Of a stretch of 6,333 nt of DNA, positions 5,927-6,333 are shown in pieces. The position numbers and the translations under genes are program-made. How positions within the stretch are numbered: the first letter of the stretch is position 1; every line of letters starts with the position of its first letter. The stretch covers positions 6,543-12,875 of the forward strand of contig DGBH01000069.1 in assembly GCA_002384205.1 (NCBI GenBank), written 5' to 3'. Under the pieces are notes generated by a model that had not been told where the DNA came from, ran no database searches, and saw nothing but the letters and a program-made list of their open reading frames with translations. The stretch is from Bacteroidetes bacterium UBA4009 (GTDB lineage Bacteria; Bacteroidota; Bacteroidia; NS11-12g; UBA9320).

Positions 5927-6331
5927 ATGAATCAAATTATAAAATTCCTAGCTCTTGGAGGTGTAATATTCCTTTGCGGCAAGCATCTAGATGGCATTAC
6001 TATAACAGGTGGATATCAGTATGCGGTAACCGCTGCCATTGTGCTTGCCATAGTCAATAGCTTTATCAGACCCATTCTTGCCATTCTTACTTTTCCGATA
6101 ACGGTGTTTTCATTTGGCATATTTAGTTTTGTGCTAACCGCACTTATGGTAATGGTTATGGATTATTTTGTAGATCACGTATACATAGCCTCATTTTGGA
6201 ATGCTATGCTACTGGGCCTAATTATATCCTTTGCAAGTTCTACCTTAGATAAATTTTTAAGTCGACCTAAACGAGTATATAAGAGCGAAGCTGAAACAAG
6301 TAACTACACAGATTATACAGAAGTAGATTAA
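5927..6331 (+). CDS. Four-helix membrane protein, PF04020 'phage holin family' (superfamily IV)
   Basis: This complete 134-residue protein has four hydrophobic segments at about residues 4-19, 31-47, 52-78 and 87-106, followed by a polar tail with a basic patch (RPKRVYK, 113-119) and an acidic end. The family signature is clear: N44, then I47-R48-P49, then LTFPITVFSFGIF (54-66). PF04020 is called a phage holin family by distant resemblance, but its members are widespread chromosomal inner-membrane proteins of unknown function. There is no lysin gene or other phage gene here, so a lytic role is unlikely. The start at 5927 has an A-rich upstream region and leads directly into the first helix; the stop (TAA, 6329-6331) lies two bases before the window end. 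A putative sigma-54 promoter precedes it, suggesting activator-dependent expression, perhaps in an envelope or nutrient stress response (inference). Whether downstream genes share this transcript cannot be seen. Confidence 0.9.
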   Translation: MNQIIKFLALGGVIFLCGKHLDGITITGGYQYAVTAAIVLAIVNSFIRPILAILTFPITVFSFGIFSFVLTALMVMVMDYFVDHVYIASFWNAMLLGLIISFASSTLDKFLSRPKRVYKSEAETSNYTDYTEVD

Positions 6332-6333
6332 CA

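Noticed and set aside
5927..6331. Evidence of a prophage from the 'holin' label
   Set aside because: PF04020 proteins are common chromosomal membrane proteins; no lysin, capsid, integrase or attachment site is present.
1..6333. A new multi-gene defence, biosynthetic or mobile system
   Set aside because: Gene orientations alternate, each gene belongs to a known or isolated family, and there are no repeats, integrases or tightly coupled unknown genes to support such a system.

Overview
The window looks like chromosome of a member of the Bacteroidota, most likely a marine-type Flavobacteriaceae. This rests on moderately AT-rich DNA, A-rich start regions with no Shine-Dalgarno sequence, promoter elements of the Bacteroidota type (TAnnTTTG), and a gene set recognised from flavobacterial genomes. 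These are family recognitions from memory, not database results. No mobile element, CRISPR array, tRNA or rRNA is visible, and coding density is high: no gene-free stretch exceeds 150 bases.

Bases 1-1684 form an RNA and nucleic-acid-binding block on the + strand. It starts with the 3' part of a DEAD-box-type RNA helicase whose motif II reads DEVD. A CspA-type cold-shock protein follows with its own promoter and a strong intrinsic terminator, then a small VF530-family DNA-binding protein that appears to start at TTG. Bases 1760-2233 encode a charged soluble protein of unknown function (possibly DUF6155).

Bases 2269-3717 (- strand) encode an NhaC-type Na+/H+ antiporter, convergent with the preceding gene. 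Divergent from it, 3831-4949 (+) encodes a flavin-dependent monooxygenase with the complete class B FMO fingerprint and notable resemblance to plant YUCCA enzymes. It converges, with a 15-base gap, on 4965-5783 (-), a fatty acid hydroxylase/sterol desaturase-type di-iron membrane protein.

The last gene, 5927-6331 (+), encodes a four-helix membrane protein of the PF04020 'phage holin' family. In front of it is a very good match to a sigma-54 promoter, with an inverted repeat overlapping its -24 element.

Helicase and cold-shock protein plausibly act together as RNA chaperones. The remaining genes look like independent housekeeping or envelope functions, each with its own promoter region. I found no convincing new multi-gene system. 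The points most worth checking are the sigma-54 promoter, the YUCCA-like monooxygenase and the near-leaderless TTG start.
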